A DNA stretch of 64,000 nt from Xylophilus rhododendri (lineage in GTDB: Bacteria; Pseudomonadota; Gammaproteobacteria; Burkholderiales; Burkholderiaceae_C): assembly GCF_009906855.1 (NCBI RefSeq), contig NZ_CP047650.1:3534001-3598000 (forward strand), given 5' to 3'. The translations under genes and the position numbers were made by a program. Below the pieces are notes generated by a model. It did not search any database. It was not told the DNA's origin and saw nothing but the letters and a program-made list of their open reading frames with translations. This document shows, piece after piece, positions 35,436-45,986 of the stretch (position 1 is the first letter of the stretch; every line of letters starts with the position of its first letter).

Positions 35436-36440
35436 ATGCTAGATGACCGTGCCAAGCTGCTGCTCAAAGCCCTGGTGGAGCGGTACATCGCGGACGGCCA
35501 GCCCGTCGGTTCGCGCACACTGTCGCGCGCCACCGGCATCGAACTGTCGCCCGCCACCGTGCGCAACGTGATGGCCGATCTGGAAGACCTCGGCCTGATC
35601 GCCAGCCCGCACACCTCCGCCGGCCGCATTCCCACCGCCCGGGGCTACCGCCTCTTCGTCGACACCATGCTCACCGCCCAGCGCAGCGTGTTCACCGAAC
35701 ACCCCGCCCTGGTGCCCGACCAGCCGCAGAAGGTCATCGCCAACGCCGCCCAGGTGCTGTCCAACCTGTCGCAGTTCGTGGGCGTGGTGATGGCGCCGCG
35801 CCGCGCCTCGGTGTTCCGCCACATCGAGTTCCTGCGGCTGTCGGAGCGGCGCATCCTGGTCATCATCGTCTCGCCCGAGGGCGATGTGCAGAACCGGGTG
35901 GTCATCACCGAGACCGACGTGGCCCAGCCGCGCCTGGTCGAGGCAGCCAACTTCCTCAACCAGAACTACGCCGGCATGGCGATGGAGCAGGTGCGCGAGC
36001 GCCTGCGTTCCGAAGTGCAGGCGCTGCAGGCCGAGATCGCCGGGCTGATGCAGGCGGCGGTGGCGCCCAGCCCCGATGCATCGGTGGCGGCCGACGAGGT
36101 GGTCATCTCCGGCGAACGCAACCTGCTGGCCGTCAGCGATTTCTCCAGCGACATGGGCCAGCTGCGCCGGGCCTTCGACCTTTTCGAGCAGAAGGCCGAG
36201 CTGATGCGGCTGCTGGAAGTGTCCGACCAGGCCCAGGGCGTGCGTATCTACATCGGCGGCGAAAGCCGCACGGTGCCGATCGAGGAACTCTCGGTGGTCA
36301 GCGCGCCCTACGAGGTCAACGGCCAGGTGGTGGGAACGCTGGGTGTGATCGGGCCGACCCGCATGGCCTACGACCGCATGATCCAGATCGTGGACATCAC
36401 CTCCAAGCTGCTGGGCAACGCCCTCAGCCATCCGAAGTAG
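35436..36440 (+). CDS. hrcA: Heat-inducible transcription repressor HrcA
   Basis: Negative regulator of class I heat-shock genes that binds CIRCE; its folding depends on GroEL. The protein has 334 residues. The N-terminal winged helix shows [40 protein letters not shown] and [20 protein letters not shown]. The central and C-terminal GAF-like domains end in [27 protein letters not shown] -10-like box lies 7 bp before the ATG, so the mRNA could have a very short leader. I see no CIRCE site at hrcA itself; the only one in the window is at rpoH. It overlaps the convergent LysR gene by 17 bp. Confidence 0.96.
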   Translation: MLDDRAKLLLKALVERYIADGQPVGSRTLSRATGIELSPATVRNVMADLEDLGLIASPHTSAGRIPTARGYRLFVDTMLTAQRSVFTEHPALVPDQPQKVIANAAQVLSNLSQFVGVVMAPRRASVFRHIEFLRLSERRILVIIVSPEGDVQNRVVITETDVAQPRLVEAANFLNQNYAGMAMEQVRERLRSEVQALQAEIAGLMQAAVAPSPDASVAADEVVISGERNLLAVSDFSSDMGQLRRAFDLFEQKAELMRLLEVSDQAQGVRIYIGGESRTVPIEELSVVSAPYEVNGQVVGTLGVIGPTRMAYDRMIQIVDITSKLLGNALSHPK

Positions 36441-37341
36441 GCGGCTGCCCGCCCATCAGCAGGGGCGCGCTGTCGGCCGCGATCTGCTTGAGGATCTCCC
36501 ACACCGCCTGCATGCGCGGCAGGCCCTTGTTCTCCACCGGCATCGACATCCAGAAGGTGCGGGTGAAGCGGGTCTGCTCCGGCAGCACCGGCCGCAGGCG
36601 TGCATCCGCCCCGGCCAGGAAGACCGGCAGCACGCCCAGCCCCGCGCCCGCCGCCACCGCCTGCCACTGCGCCACGATGCTGGTGCTGCGCACCGCGAAG
36701 CGGCGCGGCGAGCCCAGTTCGCGCAGGTACTGCAGTTCGCGGCTGAAGAGCAGCTCGTCGATATAGCCGACGAAGGGATGCTGCTGCAGGTCCTCGCCGC
36801 GGGTGATCGGCGGGCGGGCATCCAGATAGCTCCGCGCCGCATAGAGCCGCAGCTGGTAATCGCACAGCCGCACCGCGATGACTTCGCCGCGCGCCGGCCG
36901 CTCCAGCCCCACCACGATATCGGCCTCGCGCCGCCCCAGGTTCACCGTGCGCGGCACCGCCAGCAGGTCGATCACCAGCCGCGGCTGCCCGGCGGTGAAG
37001 GCCGCCAGCCGCGGCGCCAGCACCGCCGAGCCGAATCCCTCGGTGGTGCCTATGCGCACCGCGCCGGCCAGCTCGCCATTCGGCCGGTGGGCGGCGCGGT
37101 CGGCATCGATGGCGCGGCCGGCGGCCTCCATCGCCTGGGCATGGGGCAGCAGTTCGCGCCCGGCCTCGGTGGGCGTGAAGCCGGTGGCGCTGCGCACGAA
37201 GAGCGGCCGGCCCAGGGATTTCTCCAGGGCCTGGATGCGGCGCGACACCGTCGTGTGGTCCACCTCCAGCCGGCGCGCGGCGGCGGCCAGGGTGCCGGCC
37301 CGGGCGGTTTCCAGGAAGAAGCGCAGGTTGTCCCAGTCCAT
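36424..37341 (-). CDS. LysR-family transcriptional regulator of the valine-degradation operon (predicted)
   Basis: A 305-residue LysR regulator. The N-terminal winged helix-turn-helix reads [20 protein letters not shown], then [20 protein letters not shown]. The effector-binding domain follows (residues 90-300). It is divergent from mmsA with a 129 bp gap, the classical LysR arrangement, so it likely controls the mmsA operon. The coinducer is unknown; valine-pathway intermediates such as 3-hydroxyisobutyrate are reasonable guesses. Confidence 0.9.
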   Translation of the reverse strand: MDWDNLRFFLETARAGTLAAAARRLEVDHTTVSRRIQALEKSLGRPLFVRSATGFTPTEAGRELLPHAQAMEAAGRAIDADRAAHRPNGELAGAVRIGTTEGFGSAVLAPRLAAFTAGQPRLVIDLLAVPRTVNLGRREADIVVGLERPARGEVIAVRLCDYQLRLYAARSYLDARPPITRGEDLQQHPFVGYIDELLFSRELQYLRELGSPRRFAVRSTSIVAQWQAVAAGAGLGVLPVFLAGADARLRPVLPEQTRFTRTFWMSMPVENKGLPRMQAVWEILKQIAADSAPLLMGGQPPTSDG

Positions 37342-37374
37342 GTGGTTTCCGATGTGATCGCCCGGTTCGGTGGC

Positions 37375-37432
37375 CCTGCAAATCTGCAAGGAGAGCCTGC
37401 CATTTTCCCTGTTGTGGCGGCAATTTTGCAGG
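37375..37432. promoter_or_regulatory. Possible LysR operator arms upstream of mmsA
   Basis: CCTGCAA (37375-37381) and TTGCAGG (37426-37432) form an inverted repeat 44 bp apart in the LysR/mmsA gap; a further CTGCAAG lies at 37384-37390. The arms are short, so this is only suggestive. Confidence 0.3.
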
Positions 37433-37470
37433 CATACGATGCGCCTTCGAGACACCAACAGGAGACACCC

Positions 37471-39000
37471 ATGTCCGCACTTCCGGCCTCGCTGCCGCAG
37501 GCCCAGCCGCCCACCGTCAAGCTGCTGATCGGTGGCGAATTCGTCGAATCCACCAGCACCGAATGGCGCGACGTGGTCAACCCCGCCACCCAGGAAGTGC
37601 TGGCCCGCGTGCCTTTCGCCACCGTCGCCGAGGTGGATGCCGCCGTCGCCGCCGCCCAGAAGGCCTTCGTGACCTGGCGCAAGACCGCCATCGGCACCCG
37701 CGCCCGCATCTTCCTGAAGTACCAGCAGCTGATCCGCGAACACATGGCCGAGCTGGCCGCCCTGCTCACCGCCGAGCAGGGCAAGACCCTGGCCGATGCC
37801 GAAGGCGATGTGTTCCGCGGCCTGGAGGTGGTGGAGCACGCCGCCGCCATCGGCAACCTGCAGCTGGGCGAGCTGGCCAACAACGTGGCCGGCGGGGTGG
37901 ACACCTACACCGTGCTGCAGCCCCTGGGCGTGTGCGCCGGCATCACGCCCTTCAACTTCCCCGCCATGATCCCGCTGTGGATGTTCCCCATGGCCATCGC
38001 CTGCGGCAACACCTTCGTCCTGAAGCCCTCCGAGCAGGACCCGATGGTCACCATGCGCCTGGTCGAGCTGGCGCTGCAGGCCGGCATTCCCGCCGGCGTG
38101 CTCAACGTGGTGCATGGCGGCGAGACGGTGGTCAACGCCCTCTGCGACCATGCCGACATCAAGGCGATCTCCTTCGTCGGCTCCACCCGCGTCGGCACCC
38201 ATGTCTACCAGCGCGCCACCCTGGCGGGCAAACGCGCCCAATGCATGATGGGCGCCAAGAACCATGCGGTGGTGCTGCCCGACGCCAACAAGGAGCAGAC
38301 CCTCAACGCCCTGGCCGGCGCGGCCTTCGGCGCCGCCGGCCAGCGCTGCATGGCGGTGTCGGTGGCGGTGCTGGTGGGGCAGGCGCGGGAATGGATTCCC
38401 GAGTTGGTGGCCAAGGCCCGCACCCTGCAGGTGGGCGCTGGCGTCGAGGCCGGCACCGATGTCGGCCCGGTCGTCTCGCGCGCCGCACGCCAGCGGGTGG
38501 AAGGCCTGATCGAACGCGGCATCGCCGATGGCGCAAAGCTGGAACTCGACGGCCGCCAGGTCCAGGTCAGGAACTACCAGGAAGGCAACTTCATCGGCCC
38601 GACCATCTTCAGCGGCGTCAAGCCCGGCCAGGCCGTCTACGACCAGGAAGTCTTCGGCCCGGTGCTGGCCCTGGCCAGCGCGGAAACGCTCGACGAAGCC
38701 ATCGCCTTCGTCAACGCCAACCCCAACGGCAACGGCGTGGCCCTGTTCACCCAGTCCGGCGCGGCGGCGCGCAAGTTCCAGGAAGACATCGACGTGGGCC
38801 AGGTCGGCATCAACGTGCCGATCCCGGTGCCGGTGCCGCTGTTCTCCTTCAGCGGCTCGCGGGCGTCCAAGCTCGGCGACCTGGGCCCTTACGGCAAGCA
38901 GGTGGTGCTGTTCTACACGCAGACCAAGACCATCACCGAACGCTGGTTCGACGACGCCTCGGTGAGCAGCGGCGTGAACACCACCATCAGCCTGAAGTAA
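37471..39000 (+). CDS. mmsA: CoA-acylating methylmalonate-semialdehyde dehydrogenase
   Basis: Oxidises (methyl)malonate semialdehyde to propionyl- or acetyl-CoA, the last step of valine degradation. The protein has 509 residues. The aldehyde dehydrogenase fold shows [35 protein letters not shown] and the catalytic Cys in [14 protein letters not shown]. The MmsA-type [20 protein letters not shown] segment is present. AGGAGA precedes the ATG. It is the first gene of a five-gene operon with the pathway's earlier steps downstream. Confidence 0.95.
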   Translation: MSALPASLPQAQPPTVKLLIGGEFVESTSTEWRDVVNPATQEVLARVPFATVAEVDAAVAAAQKAFVTWRKTAIGTRARIFLKYQQLIREHMAELAALLTAEQGKTLADAEGDVFRGLEVVEHAAAIGNLQLGELANNVAGGVDTYTVLQPLGVCAGITPFNFPAMIPLWMFPMAIACGNTFVLKPSEQDPMVTMRLVELALQAGIPAGVLNVVHGGETVVNALCDHADIKAISFVGSTRVGTHVYQRATLAGKRAQCMMGAKNHAVVLPDANKEQTLNALAGAAFGAAGQRCMAVSVAVLVGQAREWIPELVAKARTLQVGAGVEAGTDVGPVVSRAARQRVEGLIERGIADGAKLELDGRQVQVRNYQEGNFIGPTIFSGVKPGQAVYDQEVFGPVLALASAETLDEAIAFVNANPNGNGVALFTQSGAAARKFQEDIDVGQVGINVPIPVPVPLFSFSGSRASKLGDLGPYGKQVVLFYTQTKTITERWFDDASVSSGVNTTISLK

Positions 39001-39023
39001 GCGATCGGGCCAGAATGCGATCC

Positions 39024-39800
39024 ATGGCATACGAAAACCTCCTCCATGAACAGCGGGGCGCCGTGGCGCTCATCACCCTCAACCGGCCCAAGGCGCTGAA
39101 CGCGCTATCGCCCGGGCTGACCGCCGAACTGGCCGGCCTGCTCGACCAGCTGGAGGCCGACGACAGCGTGGCCGTCATCGTGGTCACCGGCAGCGAGAAG
39201 GCCTTCGCCGCCGGCGCCGACATCAAGGTGATGAAGGAGTGGACGTACATGGACGTCTACAAGGCCGACTTCATCACCGCCACCTGGGAGCGCCTGGCCA
39301 AGTGCCGCAAGCCCACCATCGCCGCCGTGGCCGGCTACGCGCTGGGCGGCGGCTGCGAGCTGGCGATGATGTGCGACTTCATCATCGCCGCCGACACCGC
39401 GAAATTCGGCCAGCCAGAGATCACCATCGGCACCATCCCCGGCGCCGGCGGCACCCAGCGGCTGACGCGGTTCATCGGCAAGTCCAAGGCCATGGAGATG
39501 GTGCTCACCGGCCGCACCATGGATGCGGCCGAGGCCGAACGCTGCGGCCTGGTCTCGCGCATCGTGCCGTCGGCCGAGCTGATCGAGGACGCGATGAAGA
39601 CCGCCGCCCGCATCGCCGAGCTGTCCCAGCCGGTGGTGATGATGGCCAAGGAGGCCGTCAACCGCGCCTACGAAACCACGCTGGCCGAGGGCATCCATTT
39701 CGAGCGGCGCCTCTTCCATTCCAGCTTCGCCACCGAGGACCAGAAGGAGGGCATGGCCGCCTTCGCCGAGAAGCGCAAGCCCGAGTTCAAGAACCGCTGA
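39024..39800 (+). CDS. Enoyl-CoA hydratase
   Basis: A crotonase-fold enzyme of 258 residues. The oxyanion-hole motif is [12 protein letters not shown], and the catalytic Glu pair lies in [20 protein letters not shown] and [20 protein letters not shown]. The protein is very close in layout to classical mitochondrial-type short-chain hydratases. In this operon it should hydrate methacrylyl-CoA to 3-hydroxyisobutyryl-CoA. ATG at 39024 gives the standard N-terminus [12 protein letters not shown]; an in-frame ATG 9 bases earlier is possible. Confidence 0.93.
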   Translation: MAYENLLHEQRGAVALITLNRPKALNALSPGLTAELAGLLDQLEADDSVAVIVVTGSEKAFAAGADIKVMKEWTYMDVYKADFITATWERLAKCRKPTIAAVAGYALGGGCELAMMCDFIIAADTAKFGQPEITIGTIPGAGGTQRLTRFIGKSKAMEMVLTGRTMDAAEAERCGLVSRIVPSAELIEDAMKTAARIAELSQPVVMMAKEAVNRAYETTLAEGIHFERRLFHSSFATEDQKEGMAAFAEKRKPEFKNR

Positions 39801-39829
39801 GCGGTCGACAACAAGAAGGAGACAAGAAC

Positions 39830-40726
39830 ATGAAGATCGGTTTCATCGGACTGGGCAACATGGGCCGCCCCATGGCGCTCAACCTCGTCAAGGCGGGCCA
39901 CGAACTGGCGGTGTTCGACCCGGTGCCCGCCTCGGTGCAGGCATTGAGCACGGCCGGCGCCCATGCCGCCACCTCGGTGCAGGCGGTGGCGCAGACCCAC
40001 GGGCTGGAGATGCTCATCACCATGCTGCCAGCGGCCGCCCATGTGCGCGCCGTCTACCTGGGCGAGGACGGCCTGCTGGCGGTCGTGCCCAAGGGCGTGC
40101 TGCTGGTGGACTCTTCCACCATCGATCCGATGACCGCACGCGAGGTCGCGGCAGCGGCCCAGCGCCAGGGCAATGCCATGGTCGATGCGCCCGTCTCCGG
40201 CGGTACCGGCGGCGCCGAGGCCGGCACGCTGACCTTCATGGTGGGCGGCGCCGATGGCGACTTCGCCCGGGTACAGCCGGTGCTGGCCCGGATGGGCCGC
40301 AACATCGTGCACTGCGGCGGCGCCGGCAACGGCCAGGTGGCCAAGGTGGCCAACAACATGCTGCTGGGCATCTCCATGATCGGCGCGGCCGAGGCCATGT
40401 CGCTGGGCGTGGCCCTGGGCATGGATGCGCAGGTGCTGGCTGGCGTCATCAACACCAGCAGCGGCCGCTGCTGGAGCACCGACACCTACAACCCCTTTCC
40501 CGGCGTGCTGCCCAATGCTCCCGCCTCGCGTGGCTACACCGGCGGCTTCGGCACCGACCTGATGTTGAAGGACCTGGGCCTGGCCACCGAGGCCGCCCGT
40601 GCCGCCAAACTGCCCGTGGCCATGGGCGCGCTGGCGCAGCAGCTCTACCAGGGCTTCAGCGCCCAGGGCCATGGCGGGCTGGACTTCTCGGCCATCATCG
40701 AAACCATACGGGGCAAGGCCGCATGA
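39830..40726 (+). CDS. mmsB: 3-hydroxyisobutyrate dehydrogenase
   Basis: Oxidises 3-hydroxyisobutyrate to methylmalonate semialdehyde with NAD. The protein has 298 residues. The Rossmann motif is MKIGFIGLGNMGRPMALNLV, the substrate motif VDAPVSGGTGGAEAGTLTFM, and the catalytic Lys lies in GNGQVAKVANNMLLGISMIG; the C-terminal KDLGLATEAA segment is also typical. AAGGAG lies upstream of the ATG. The stop overlaps the start of the next gene (ATGA). Confidence 0.95.
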   Translation: MKIGFIGLGNMGRPMALNLVKAGHELAVFDPVPASVQALSTAGAHAATSVQAVAQTHGLEMLITMLPAAAHVRAVYLGEDGLLAVVPKGVLLVDSSTIDPMTAREVAAAAQRQGNAMVDAPVSGGTGGAEAGTLTFMVGGADGDFARVQPVLARMGRNIVHCGGAGNGQVAKVANNMLLGISMIGAAEAMSLGVALGMDAQVLAGVINTSSGRCWSTDTYNPFPGVLPNAPASRGYTGGFGTDLMLKDLGLATEAARAAKLPVAMGALAQQLYQGFSAQGHGGLDFSAIIETIRGKAA

Positions 40727-41787
40727 CAGAGCAGATCCTCGGCGAAGTCATCGACGGCGTGGGTGTGCTCACGCTCAACCGTCCCAAGGCGCTCAACGCC
40801 CTCTCGCTGGAGATGGTGCGCGGCATGTACGAGCAGCTCTCGCTCTGGTCCACCGATCCGCAGGTGCGGGCCGTGCTGGTGCGCGGCGCGGGCGAGAAGG
40901 CCTTCTGCGCCGGCGGCGACATCCGTTGGCTGCACGACAGCTGGCGTGCCGGCGACGGCCAGTGGCTGCGTTTCTTCGAAGAGGAGTACGCCCTCGACCT
41001 CTTCATCGCCGAATACCCCAAGCCCTACGTGGCCCTGATGGACGGCTACACCATGGGCGGCGGCATGGGCATCGCCCAGCCTGCGGCCCTGCGCATGGTC
41101 ACCGAACGCACCCGCATGGCCATGCCCGAAGTCGGCATCGGCTATTTCCCGGATGTCGGCGGCAGCTTCTTCCTGCCTCGGCTGCCGGGTTTCATCGGCT
41201 TCTACCTGGGCCTGACCGGCGTGCAGATCGGCGCGGCCGATGCCTTGTTCGCCGGACTGGCCGATGTGTGCGTGGGTTCGGCCGAAACGCAGGACCTCCC
41301 GGCCCTGATCGCCCGCCTTCACCAGATCCCCTGGCACCGCCCGCCGCAGCAGCGGGTCGCGGGCTGGACCACCCCGGCCGACATCGGCCATGCGCCGCTG
41401 TCCGCGCTGAGCGAGGCCATCGCCCTGCATTTCGGCCAGCCGGGCGCGGCGGCCATCGTCGCCTCCCTGCGCACCGAGCAGCGGCCCCAGTTCCAGCCCT
41501 GGGCCGAGGAGACCCTGGCCCTGATCGCCAAACGCTCGCCCCTGGCCGTGGCCGTGACCTGGGAGCTGCTCAGCCGCGGCTCCGGCGCCCCGCTGGCCGA
41601 CTGCCTGCGCATGGAGCTGGCGCTGGACCAGGCCTGGCTGCCGCGCGGCGACCTGATCGAAGGCGTGCGTGCCCTGCTGGTCGACAAGGACCACAGCCCG
41701 CGCTGGAACCCGCCCACGCTCGAAGCAGTGGACGAGGCCCTGATCCAGTCATTCTTTCAGCCCGCCACCCAAGCCGCACAGGCCTGA
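40723..41787 (+). CDS. 3-hydroxyisobutyryl-CoA hydrolase (HIBCH-type crotonase)
   Basis: A crotonase-superfamily enzyme of 354 residues that frees 3-hydroxyisobutyrate from CoA. The extended length and motifs [51 protein letters not shown] and the C-terminal [18 protein letters not shown] segment fit hydrolases rather than hydratases. It overlaps mmsB by 4 bp and sits 4 bp before the acyl-CoA dehydrogenase, so all are coupled. The specific substrate is inferred from the operon. Confidence 0.9.
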   Translation: MTEQILGEVIDGVGVLTLNRPKALNALSLEMVRGMYEQLSLWSTDPQVRAVLVRGAGEKAFCAGGDIRWLHDSWRAGDGQWLRFFEEEYALDLFIAEYPKPYVALMDGYTMGGGMGIAQPAALRMVTERTRMAMPEVGIGYFPDVGGSFFLPRLPGFIGFYLGLTGVQIGAADALFAGLADVCVGSAETQDLPALIARLHQIPWHRPPQQRVAGWTTPADIGHAPLSALSEAIALHFGQPGAAAIVASLRTEQRPQFQPWAEETLALIAKRSPLAVAVTWELLSRGSGAPLADCLRMELALDQAWLPRGDLIEGVRALLVDKDHSPRWNPPTLEAVDEALIQSFFQPATQAAQA

Positions 41788-41791
41788 CGCC

Positions 41792-42949
41792 ATGCACGAC
41801 CAACTCCTGAGCGAAGAACAGCGCATGGTGCGCGACATGGCCCGCGATTTCGCCCGCGGCGAAGTGGCGCCGCGGGCGGCGGCCTGGGCCGAGGCCGGCT
41901 GGATCGACGAAGCCGTGGTGCGCCAGATGGGCCAGCTCGGCCTGCTCGGCATGGTGGTGCCCGACACTTTCGGCGGCTCCTTCACCGACTACACCGCCTA
42001 TGCCCTGGCGGTGGAGGAAATCTCGGCCGCCGACGGCGCCCTGGGCGCGCTGATGAGTGTGCACAACTCGGTCGGCTGCGGCCCGGTGCTGCGCTACGGC
42101 AGCGAGGCGCAGAAGGCCCGCTGGCTCACGCCCCTGGCCACCGGCGAGGCCATCGCCTGCTTCTGCCTGACCGAACCCCAGGCCGGCTCCGAAGCCCACA
42201 ACCTGCGCACCCGCGCGGTGCTGGAGGACGGCCACTGGGTGCTCAACGGCGCCAAGCAGTTCGTCACCAACGGCAAGCGCGCCCAGCTGGCCATCGTCTT
42301 CGCGGTGACCGACCCGGCCGCCGGCAAGAAAGGCATCTCCGCCTTCCTGGTGCCCACCGACACACCCGGCTTCGTGGTGCAGCGGGTGGAGCACAAGATG
42401 GGCATACGCGCATCCGACACCTGCGCCATCGCGCTCGACGACTGCCGCCTGCCGCAGGACGCGATGCTGGGCGAGGCGGGCCGCGGCCTGGCCATCGCCC
42501 TGTCCAACCTCGAAGGCGGCCGCATCGGCATCGCCGCCCAGGCGGTGGGCATCGCCCGCGCCGCCTTCGAGCGGGCGCTGGCCTATTCCCGCGAACGCCA
42601 GCAGTTCGGCAAGCCCATCGGCGAACACCAGAGCATCGCCAACCTGCTGGCCGACATGCACACCCGCATCAACGCCGCGCGCCTGCTGGTGCTGCATGCG
42701 GCGCAGCTGCGCACGGCCGGCCTGCCCTGCCTGTCGGAAGCCTCGCAGGCCAAGCTCTTCGCCTCGGAGATGGCCGAGCAGGTCTGCTCGCACGCCATCC
42801 AGATCCACGGCGGCTACGGCTACCTGGAGGACTACGAGGTGGAGCGCTACTACCGCGACGCCCGCATCACCCAGATCTACGAGGGCTCCAGCGAGATCCA
42901 GCGCATGGTCATCGCGCGGGAACTGGCGGGTTATCCCCTGGGTGTCTGA
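41792..42949 (+). CDS. Acyl-CoA dehydrogenase, probably isobutyryl-CoA dehydrogenase
   Basis: An FAD enzyme of 385 residues. Motifs: [20 protein letters not shown] (FAD/substrate), [40 protein letters not shown], and the C-terminal [20 protein letters not shown], then [20 protein letters not shown] with the catalytic Glu in YEGSSEIQ. In the operon it would oxidise isobutyryl-CoA to methacrylyl-CoA, the step before the hydratase. It converges with the AbrB-like gene, overlapping by 19 bp. Confidence 0.92.
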   Translation: MHDQLLSEEQRMVRDMARDFARGEVAPRAAAWAEAGWIDEAVVRQMGQLGLLGMVVPDTFGGSFTDYTAYALAVEEISAADGALGALMSVHNSVGCGPVLRYGSEAQKARWLTPLATGEAIACFCLTEPQAGSEAHNLRTRAVLEDGHWVLNGAKQFVTNGKRAQLAIVFAVTDPAAGKKGISAFLVPTDTPGFVVQRVEHKMGIRASDTCAIALDDCRLPQDAMLGEAGRGLAIALSNLEGGRIGIAAQAVGIARAAFERALAYSRERQQFGKPIGEHQSIANLLADMHTRINAARLLVLHAAQLRTAGLPCLSEASQAKLFASEMAEQVCSHAIQIHGGYGYLEDYEVERYYRDARITQIYEGSSEIQRMVIARELAGYPLGV

Positions 42950-44043
42950 GGCTCGGCCAGGCGCCGCACCACCGCCCGCACGATCAGCGGCCCCAGCGCC
43001 AGCAGGCACAGCAGGCGCGCGGTCTGCAGGCCCATGACGAAGGGCAGGTCCACATGGGCCGAGGCCGCCAGGATGGCCACCGCGTCGATGCCGCCCGGGC
43101 TGGTGGCCAGGTAGGCGGTGAGCGGATCGATGCCGGCCCAGCGCGACAGCACCCAGCCCAGGCCGGCGCAGGCCAGGATCAGCGCGAAGATCGAGGCCAG
43201 CAGCCAGGGCAGCGAGCGCCAGGCGTGGCGCACCACGTCGCGGCTGAAACGCCGGCCTATGCCCCAGCCGATCAGGCAGTAGACGATCACCATCAGCCAG
43301 GCCGGCTGGGTGATGCGTACCCAGCCCAGGTGCTGCGCCAGCGCGCCGGCCAGCATCGGCATCAGCAATGCGCCGGAGGGCCAGCGCAGCCGCTGGCCGG
43401 CCCAGACGGCGGCGGCGCAGAGCAGCAGGGTCTTGGCCAGCTCCACCGCATCGAAGGGCGCAGTGGCCAGCCGGTGCAGCTGGCTGCCCATGCCGTGGCC
43501 CGCTGCGTCGGCAGTGCTCGGCACGCCATGCATCACGCTGGTGGCCACCATCACCACGATGGCCACACGCAGGTACTGCATCAGGGCGACATAACGCACA
43601 TCGGCGCCGTTGGACTCGGCCATCATCGTCATCGCCGAGGCGGCACCGGGGAACACGCCCCAGAAGGCGCTGGTGCCCGGCAGCACCCGCAGCTGGTACA
43701 GGATGGCGCCGAGCAGCACGCTGAGCCCGACCACCGCCAGCAGTACCCCGGCGAACAGCAGCCCGTGCCGGCCCACCTCACGCAGCGCATCGGCATGCAG
43801 CCCGGTGGCGATCAGCAGGCCGACCATGCCCTGGGCGGCCAGCATGGTGTTCTTGGGCAGCGGCGGCGCGATGCCGCGCACGCTGAGCACGATGGAGCCG
43901 GCCATCGAACCGATCAGCCAGGCCGCCGGCAGGCCGGCCGCCACGAGCAGGAGCGAAATCGCGAGGGAAAGCGCCAGCAGTTGCAGCCAGCGCAAGGTGG
44001 AATCGGAGCGCAAGAGAAGGAGTCCGGTGCCGCGACGGGGCAA
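42931..44043 (-). CDS. AbrB-family polytopic membrane protein
   Basis: An integral membrane protein of up to 370 residues with about ten hydrophobic segments, in two similar halves, each with a Gly/Pro-rich break: [20 protein letters not shown] and [38 protein letters not shown] and [20 protein letters not shown] are the repeated loop motifs typical of the Gram-negative AbrB duplication family. Despite the name it is not a DNA-binding protein. No ATG precedes the first helix; TTG at 44043 is the farthest start and the true one may lie 15 to 20 codons inside. Function unknown; ammonia or substrate transport has been proposed for relatives. Confidence 0.82.
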   Translation of the reverse strand: MPRRGTGLLLLRSDSTLRWLQLLALSLAISLLLVAAGLPAAWLIGSMAGSIVLSVRGIAPPLPKNTMLAAQGMVGLLIATGLHADALREVGRHGLLFAGVLLAVVGLSVLLGAILYQLRVLPGTSAFWGVFPGAASAMTMMAESNGADVRYVALMQYLRVAIVVMVATSVMHGVPSTADAAGHGMGSQLHRLATAPFDAVELAKTLLLCAAAVWAGQRLRWPSGALLMPMLAGALAQHLGWVRITQPAWLMVIVYCLIGWGIGRRFSRDVVRHAWRSLPWLLASIFALILACAGLGWVLSRWAGIDPLTAYLATSPGGIDAVAILAASAHVDLPFVMGLQTARLLCLLALGPLIVRAVVRRLAEPQTPRG

Positions 44044-44179
44044 AAACGCAAAAGGCGCGCCAGGGTCGGCGCGCGGCGGTCAAGAGCCGCGAGTCTCGCA
44101 GATCATGAGCCGAAGTCGCTGCCGCACTTCGGGAAAGCAGGAAGCGGGCCGCCGCAAGATGCGACAATCGAAGGCTGGC

Positions 44180-44256
44180 GGGCCGTTAGCTCAGTTGGTT
44201 AGAGCAGAGGACTCATAATCCTTTGGTCGTTGGTTCAAGTCCAACACGGCCTACCA
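44180..44256 (+). tRNA. tRNA with CAT anticodon, most likely tRNA-Ile2 (lysidine-modified), CCA encoded
   Basis: Cloverleaf: acceptor GGGCCGT/ACGGCCT, D arm GCTC...GAGC, anticodon arm GAGGA CTCATAA TCCTT (anticodon CAT), T arm GTTGG TTCAAGT CCAAC, discriminator A, then CCA (44254-44256). The C4-G69 and C5-G68 pairs, the TTGGTC variable region and the TTCAAGTCC T loop match the E. coli ileX-type tRNA, not elongator tRNA-Met. Automatic tools often call this Met. Confidence 0.85.
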
Positions 44257-44274
44257 AAAATTATGTTTGCGAAT

Positions 44275-44303
44275 CAAGGGCAGCTTGCTTATGCAGGCCC
44301 TTG
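44275..44303. other. Hairpin downstream of the tRNA
   Basis: CAAGGGC (44275-44281) pairs with GCCCTTG (44297-44303). It is a 7 bp stem with a 15-base loop, 18 bp past the tRNA CCA. It may end the tRNA transcript, though the T-run is weak. Confidence 0.4.
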
Positions 44304-44359
44304 CCGTTTCTGCCTCAAAACACGTCCCGGGACCGTTTTGGGTCTGCCAGAGGGTGTGA

Positions 44360-45682
44360 CTAGCGCTGCCCCAGCAGAGGCGAGCGGCCAATCTTCTCGA
44401 CCTTCGTTGCCATGATTGGCTCTGGGTCTGAGAACTTGGCCGCTGCAATGGGCTCGTCCAGCGACGGCAGGCTCCAGGTCTTCTGAAGACGCAGGCTGTT
44501 CATCCCGTCGTTCCACGCGTGCAGCATGCGCTTGCCCGTCTCGTGGAACGCTGGGTACTTCTCCGTGGCCACGACGACCTGGGGCGTAACCTGCACGATG
44601 GCCTCACAGATGCGTTCGACGCGCTCCAGCGTCTGCGCCGGCATCACGTTGCACCTGGCCTGCAGGAACCGCTCCAGGGCCTTGCCTGGCATCCATGTGC
44701 TGCGCCCGTCGACGGACATGCCCGGTGGATTCTTCGCGTAGTCGTCGTAGACCGTGATGGTCAGCATGTCGTAGACCGGTGCCAGTTCAATCTGCTCACG
44801 GGAGCTGTAGAGCAGGGCGATGTTCTTGGTGTGGCAATCGGCGTTGCGGAGCGCGTAGGTCAGCAGCAGCAGGTCTGCGAGGTGCGAGAGCGCTGCGTTC
44901 TGTTGTTCGGCCTGAGGCGTGACGTCCTTGATGCGGCCGACAACGCGCTCCCAGGTCGATTCGTACTTCTGCTCTGGCCGCAGCGTGAGCAGGCTGCACA
45001 AGTCTTCCATGCCTTTGCGGGTCGTGCCGTCGGCTTCGAAGTCGAACCGATGCACCACTAGCGCTTGCCCGTCGTCGGAGACTTCGGTCGTAGCCGTTGG
45101 AAAGCCCGCCTGGCGTGCTACCTCCATGCACAGATGCTCATTGAGCGCGACGCCGGGCAGCCGAGTTGTTGTGCCTTTGATGATGTAGCGCTCGGTAGCC
45201 AAGGTGCCCTTGGTGTGCTCACTGAAGGTGTTTGGCGAAAGGAACTTTGGAACGACGCCGGACACACCAGACACTGCATGCCGGCGCACCAGGTCAACAA
45301 AGGCCTCTTGCGAGTTGTCTCCCCTCAGGATGCCGTTCAGGTCGAACGGCACTGGCGGCTGCGTGGGGTTCGCGCCTGGCGTGGCCACCTTGACCCGTCC
45401 GATGGCGTTACGCCCGACGACGGAGAGCAGGCTCAAGGGCGATGCGCCGACATGCGGGCCAAGCTGCTCTTGGAGGATGGAGAGCAGGAAGCCCTCGGGC
45501 AGGTTCATCCGGAACAGCGGGTGCAGCTCCGGGTAGGCATAGGACTCCGTGCGCACGGGCATGAGCAGCGAGACGAACTGCTCAGGCGGGATGTCGGGGT
45601 GGTAGGCCATCACATGCCGGAAGCCATCCGTCGATTCCAGCGTGGCGACAGCTTGGTTGTGGACGTAGACGTGGAGCTTCAT
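44360..45682 (-). CDS. hipA: HipA-family toxin kinase
   Basis: A Ser/Thr kinase of 440 residues; HipA enzymes phosphorylate glutamyl-tRNA synthetase or related targets and cause dormancy. The N-terminal couple-HipA domain (residues 1-100) is followed by a P-loop-like SGVSGVVPK (138-146) holding the Ser site of autophosphorylation, YIIKG (166-170, ATP Lys), VHRFD (210-214), a catalytic Asp in NADCHTKN (Asp282) and the Mg-binding Asp in APVYDMLT (Asp305). All look intact. The ATG overlaps the hipB stop (ATGA). The region is visibly less GC-rich than its neighbours and sits beside a tRNA, which suggests acquisition. Confidence 0.92.
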   Translation of the reverse strand: MKLHVYVHNQAVATLESTDGFRHVMAYHPDIPPEQFVSLLMPVRTESYAYPELHPLFRMNLPEGFLLSILQEQLGPHVGASPLSLLSVVGRNAIGRVKVATPGANPTQPPVPFDLNGILRGDNSQEAFVDLVRRHAVSGVSGVVPKFLSPNTFSEHTKGTLATERYIIKGTTTRLPGVALNEHLCMEVARQAGFPTATTEVSDDGQALVVHRFDFEADGTTRKGMEDLCSLLTLRPEQKYESTWERVVGRIKDVTPQAEQQNAALSHLADLLLLTYALRNADCHTKNIALLYSSREQIELAPVYDMLTITVYDDYAKNPPGMSVDGRSTWMPGKALERFLQARCNVMPAQTLERVERICEAIVQVTPQVVVATEKYPAFHETGKRMLHAWNDGMNSLRLQKTWSLPSLDEPIAAAKFSDPEPIMATKVEKIGRSPLLGQR

Positions 45683-45981
45683 CGGCTCGTGCTCCACGGC
45701 GGATTGCCGGCCTCACTCGATTCCTGGGCCTGACGCTGCCGTTCCGCCAGAGCATCGTCCAGAGTGAAGCTGCTGCTCTTGGGCGTGAACGACAGCTCGT
45801 GGCCCAGCACCTCAAGGAGGCGAAGCAATTTTCGCGAGCCGAACTCTGCGACGCCGCCGGTCTCGAAGCGGGCGAGGGTCGACTGGCCCAAGCCGCTAAG
45901 GGCCGCGAGCTGCTTTTGCGTCATGCGGCGCTCTTGCCTGAGCTGCGCTACAGCTCGGCCGAGGGAATAAAGGCTGTCCAT
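45679..45981 (-). CDS. hipB: HipB-family antitoxin/repressor (XRE helix-turn-helix)
   Basis: A 100-residue protein. The XRE-type helix-turn-helix reads QLRQERRMTQKQLAALSGLG, then QSTLARFETGGVAEFGSRKL. A flexible C-terminal tail of about 35 residues follows. It precedes and overlaps hipA, the standard antitoxin-toxin order. As in E. coli it probably neutralises HipA and represses the operon. Repeated boxes lie directly upstream, the nearest only a few bases from the start codon. No obvious Shine-Dalgarno precedes the ATG. Confidence 0.9.
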   Translation of the reverse strand: MDSLYSLGRAVAQLRQERRMTQKQLAALSGLGQSTLARFETGGVAEFGSRKLLRLLEVLGHELSFTPKSSSFTLDDALAERQRQAQESSEAGNPPWSTSR

Positions 45982-45986
45982 ATGCT

